The notes under the pieces are model-generated. The model had not been told where the DNA came from. It saw nothing but the letters and a program-made list of their open reading frames with translations, and ran no database searches. From Sva-07 sp031426215 (GTDB lineage: Bacteria; Actinomycetota; Acidimicrobiia; Acidimicrobiales; Ilumatobacteraceae), in the NCBI GenBank assembly GCA_031426215.1, contig JANPKU010000059.1, positions 1 to 24,200 on the forward strand: a DNA stretch of 24,200 bases, in the 5' to 3' direction. How positions within the stretch are numbered: the first letter of the stretch is position 1; the number at the start of each line of letters is the position of its first letter. Position numbers and translations under genes: made by a program. Shown here one piece after another: positions 23,091 to 24,200 of the stretch.

Positions 23091-23291
23091 TCAACAGGCG
23101 CCGCCGGAGATCACGGGGCGCACTTCGATGGTGTCGCCGTCGTCCAGACGGGCATCACCGGGCACCAGGGTCCCGTTCCGGATGACCAGATGGGCTTCGC
23201 GGCTCAGACCGAGGTCGTCGAGGAGTCGGTCGACACTCCGACCGCCTTCGACGTCGATCTCCCGCCGCGGATTTCGCAGCAGGACCTTCAC
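23091..23291 (-). CDS. ttuB: Ubiquitin-like sulfur carrier, TtuB-like (ThiS/MoaD family)
   Basis: A 66-residue beta-grasp protein: KVLLRNPRREIDVEGGRSV at the N-terminus, and LDDGDTIEVRPVISGGAC at the C-terminus. The position next to ttuA and the VISGG end resemble TtuB, the sulfur donor for U54 thiolation, more than ThiS or MoaD. Active sulfur carriers end in Gly-Gly, which is adenylated and then thiocarboxylated. Here Ala-Cys follows the Gly-Gly, so those two residues would need to be removed. The GTG at 23291 is used; it overlaps the upstream stop as GTGA. The upstream part of the frame is shadow. No E1-like enzyme or JAMM peptidase is in the window. Confidence 0.82.
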   Translation of the reverse strand: MKVLLRNPRREIDVEGGRSVDRLLDDLGLSREAHLVIRNGTLVPGDARLDDGDTIEVRPVISGGAC

Positions 23292-23599
23292 GACGCCCGC
23301 TGCACTGCCTCGAGTTCGACGGCTGCATCGGCGGCGAGCGACTTCTTGGTCACGCCGCGGCGCTTGGCCTGTCGACGTGACAGCGGCGCGACAGTCGCAA
23401 CGGTGAGCACACTCCCGACTCCGATCGTGCGACTGCCCAGCGATTCGGACTGCTTTCCGAACACCTTCTTGAGGGTGCTGCGGCCGAACACGATTGCCGC
23501 AACCACCTTCCACAGCGTGCTCGGTCCGAGCAGCCCCTTGCCGATCGCATTGCGCCGGATGATGAGCGACGGGCGGAGCAGGAGCGGGAGCCGCGCCAT
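23288..23599 (-). CDS. Small basic hypothetical protein
   Basis: A 103-residue protein I do not recognise. It is rich in Arg and Lys with a hydrophobic run in the middle (LWKVVAAIVFG) and another near residues 60-72 (GVGSVLTVATVAP), too short or polar to be sure membrane helices. The end is helical and charged. It begins at the ATG at 23599, which overlaps the preceding gene's stop by one base, and its own stop overlaps the ttuB start as GTGA. This tight coupling suggests a real gene in the trmI operon. Confidence 0.6.
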   Translation of the reverse strand: MARLPLLLRPSLIIRRNAIGKGLLGPSTLWKVVAAIVFGRSTLKKVFGKQSESLGSRTIGVGSVLTVATVAPLSRRQAKRRGVTKKSLAADAAVELEAVQRAS

Positions 23600-23817
23600 C
23601 AGATGCGACGGATCTCGACGACAGCGCTGCGTTTCGTACCCGAGCGCTTACCGAGCAGGAACACGAGCAGCAGCAGGATGAAACCGCCGCCTGCGGCCAC
23701 GGTCGCGATCGTGGACTTCTTGTCGTCGACCTTGCCCTTCACGTCACCCTGCAACGCCTTGAGCTTGTTCTCGAGATCCTGCGGTGTGATCTTGGTGTCA
23801 GCTGTGTTCTTCGCCAT
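23599..23817 (-). CDS. Small single-pass membrane protein
   Basis: A 72-residue protein. Residues 1-36 are charged and helical (PQDLENKLKALQGDVKGKVDDK), then one hydrophobic helix (about 37-56, ATVAAGGGFILLLLVFLL), and a basic tail (GKRSGTKRS). The positive tail suggests it stays inside. A good AAGGAG Shine-Dalgarno precedes the ATG at 23817. It lies 12 bases after the upstream membrane protein. No function can be assigned. Confidence 0.65.
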   Translation of the reverse strand: MAKNTADTKITPQDLENKLKALQGDVKGKVDDKKSTIATVAAGGGFILLLLVFLLGKRSGTKRSAVVEIRRI

Positions 23818-23829
23818 GACGCAGGCTCC

Positions 23830-24198
23830 TTACTTCGGTTCTTTGTGGAGGGTCGACTTCTTGATGCGTGAGAGCGTCAGCGCGAGCAGTGCCACTGCCA
23901 CCACCAGGACGACCAGGTAGGCCAGCCACGACAGATTGCCCGTCGCCGCCCGATCCCATTCGGACTGCACGAGGCGCAGCAACCCCACGAGCACGAGCAC
24001 GAGGCCGAGGCCGAGCGCCGTGGCTGCGGCGAAGCCGTAGCCGAGCCAGCTGCCCGCACCCTTGAGCGGGCCGAGTGTCTCCTGCTTGGCGTAGGCCTTG
24101 ACGTAGTCGATGACCTCGCCGATCGAGGCATCATCGGCCTGCTTCGCCTTCTCGGCCTGGCGGGCGAGACGCTGTTCGAGATCGCTGGTGTCTGACAC
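23830..24198 (-). CDS. Putative membrane protein of the actinobacterial phage-holin-like superfamily
   Basis: A 122-residue protein with a charged helical N-terminus (about 1-45) and two hydrophobic helices (about 49-76 and 90-109), ending in a basic tail. The pattern, a charged helix followed by two membrane helices, resembles the holin-like superfamily III proteins found in many actinobacterial chromosomes outside prophages. No phage gene is near, so lysis is not suggested. The start used is a GTG at 24198, two bases from the window edge; the true start could lie outside. Confidence 0.6.
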   Translation of the reverse strand: MSDTSDLEQRLARQAEKAKQADDASIGEVIDYVKAYAKQETLGPLKGAGSWLGYGFAAATALGLGLVLVLVGLLRLVQSEWDRAATGNLSWLAYLVVLVVAVALLALTLSRIKKSTLHKEPK

Positions 24199-24200
24199 GG

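Noticed and set aside
23830..24198. Prophage remnant suggested by the holin-like protein
   Set aside because: No other phage gene, integrase or attachment site is present, and the operon continues into tRNA modification genes.

Overview
The window looks like a chromosomal segment of a high-GC actinobacterium. A Pup-proteasome gene set (dop, pup, prcB, prcA, pafA and the ARC/Mpa ATPase) lies in nearly the same order as in Mycobacterium, with trmI on one side and tat genes plus helY on the other. Several features are less mycobacterial: TtuA/TtuB tRNA thiolation genes, a tandem ThyX-like protein and a ferredoxin beside arc. These suggest a deep actinobacterial lineage such as Acidimicrobiia. 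That placement is inference from gene content; there is no rRNA or tRNA gene to anchor it.

Layout. Bases 1-1064 (+): the 3' end of an acidic repeat protein, then an enoyl-CoA hydratase-family gene. Bases 2528-1086 (-): a very acidic zinc-ribbon protein, a conserved hypothetical and a GNAT acetyltransferase, with a CRP-like palindrome upstream. Bases 4258-2657 (-): a double ThyX-domain protein. Bases 8888-4327 (-): tatB-like, tatC, helY and a lipid-kinase-like gene. Bases 8924-9655 (+): a glycerophosphodiester phosphodiesterase. Bases 11665-9659 (-): pafA and lepB. Bases 13923-11704 (-): 5-oxoprolinase genes pxpA, pxpB and pxpC, divergent from an isochorismatase-family hydrolase at 13964-14527 (+). 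Bases 17819-14619 (-): dop-pup-prcB-prcA. Bases 20848-17904 (-): arc and a saccharopine-dehydrogenase-like reductase. Bases 20951-21196 (+): a ferredoxin. Bases 24198-21321 (-): three small unknown or membrane proteins, ttuB, ttuA and trmI.

How the genes fit together. Dop deamidates the C-terminal Gln of Pup, PafA ligates Pup to substrate lysines, ARC recognises and unfolds pupylated proteins, and PrcA/PrcB degrade them. All of these parts are present, but pafB and pafC, which sit between pafA and tat in Mycobacterium, are not in the window. A second ubiquitin-like protein, TtuB, lies with TtuA and TrmI, so two T-loop tRNA modifications (s2U54 and m1A58) seem to share an operon.

The region is dense. 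No gene-free stretch exceeds about 130 bases. Many genes overlap by ATGA or GTGA. At least six transcription-unit heads have a TANNNT hexamer 6-7 bases before the start codon and no Shine-Dalgarno sequence, which suggests leaderless mRNAs. I see no tRNA, rRNA, CRISPR array, insertion sequence or phage.
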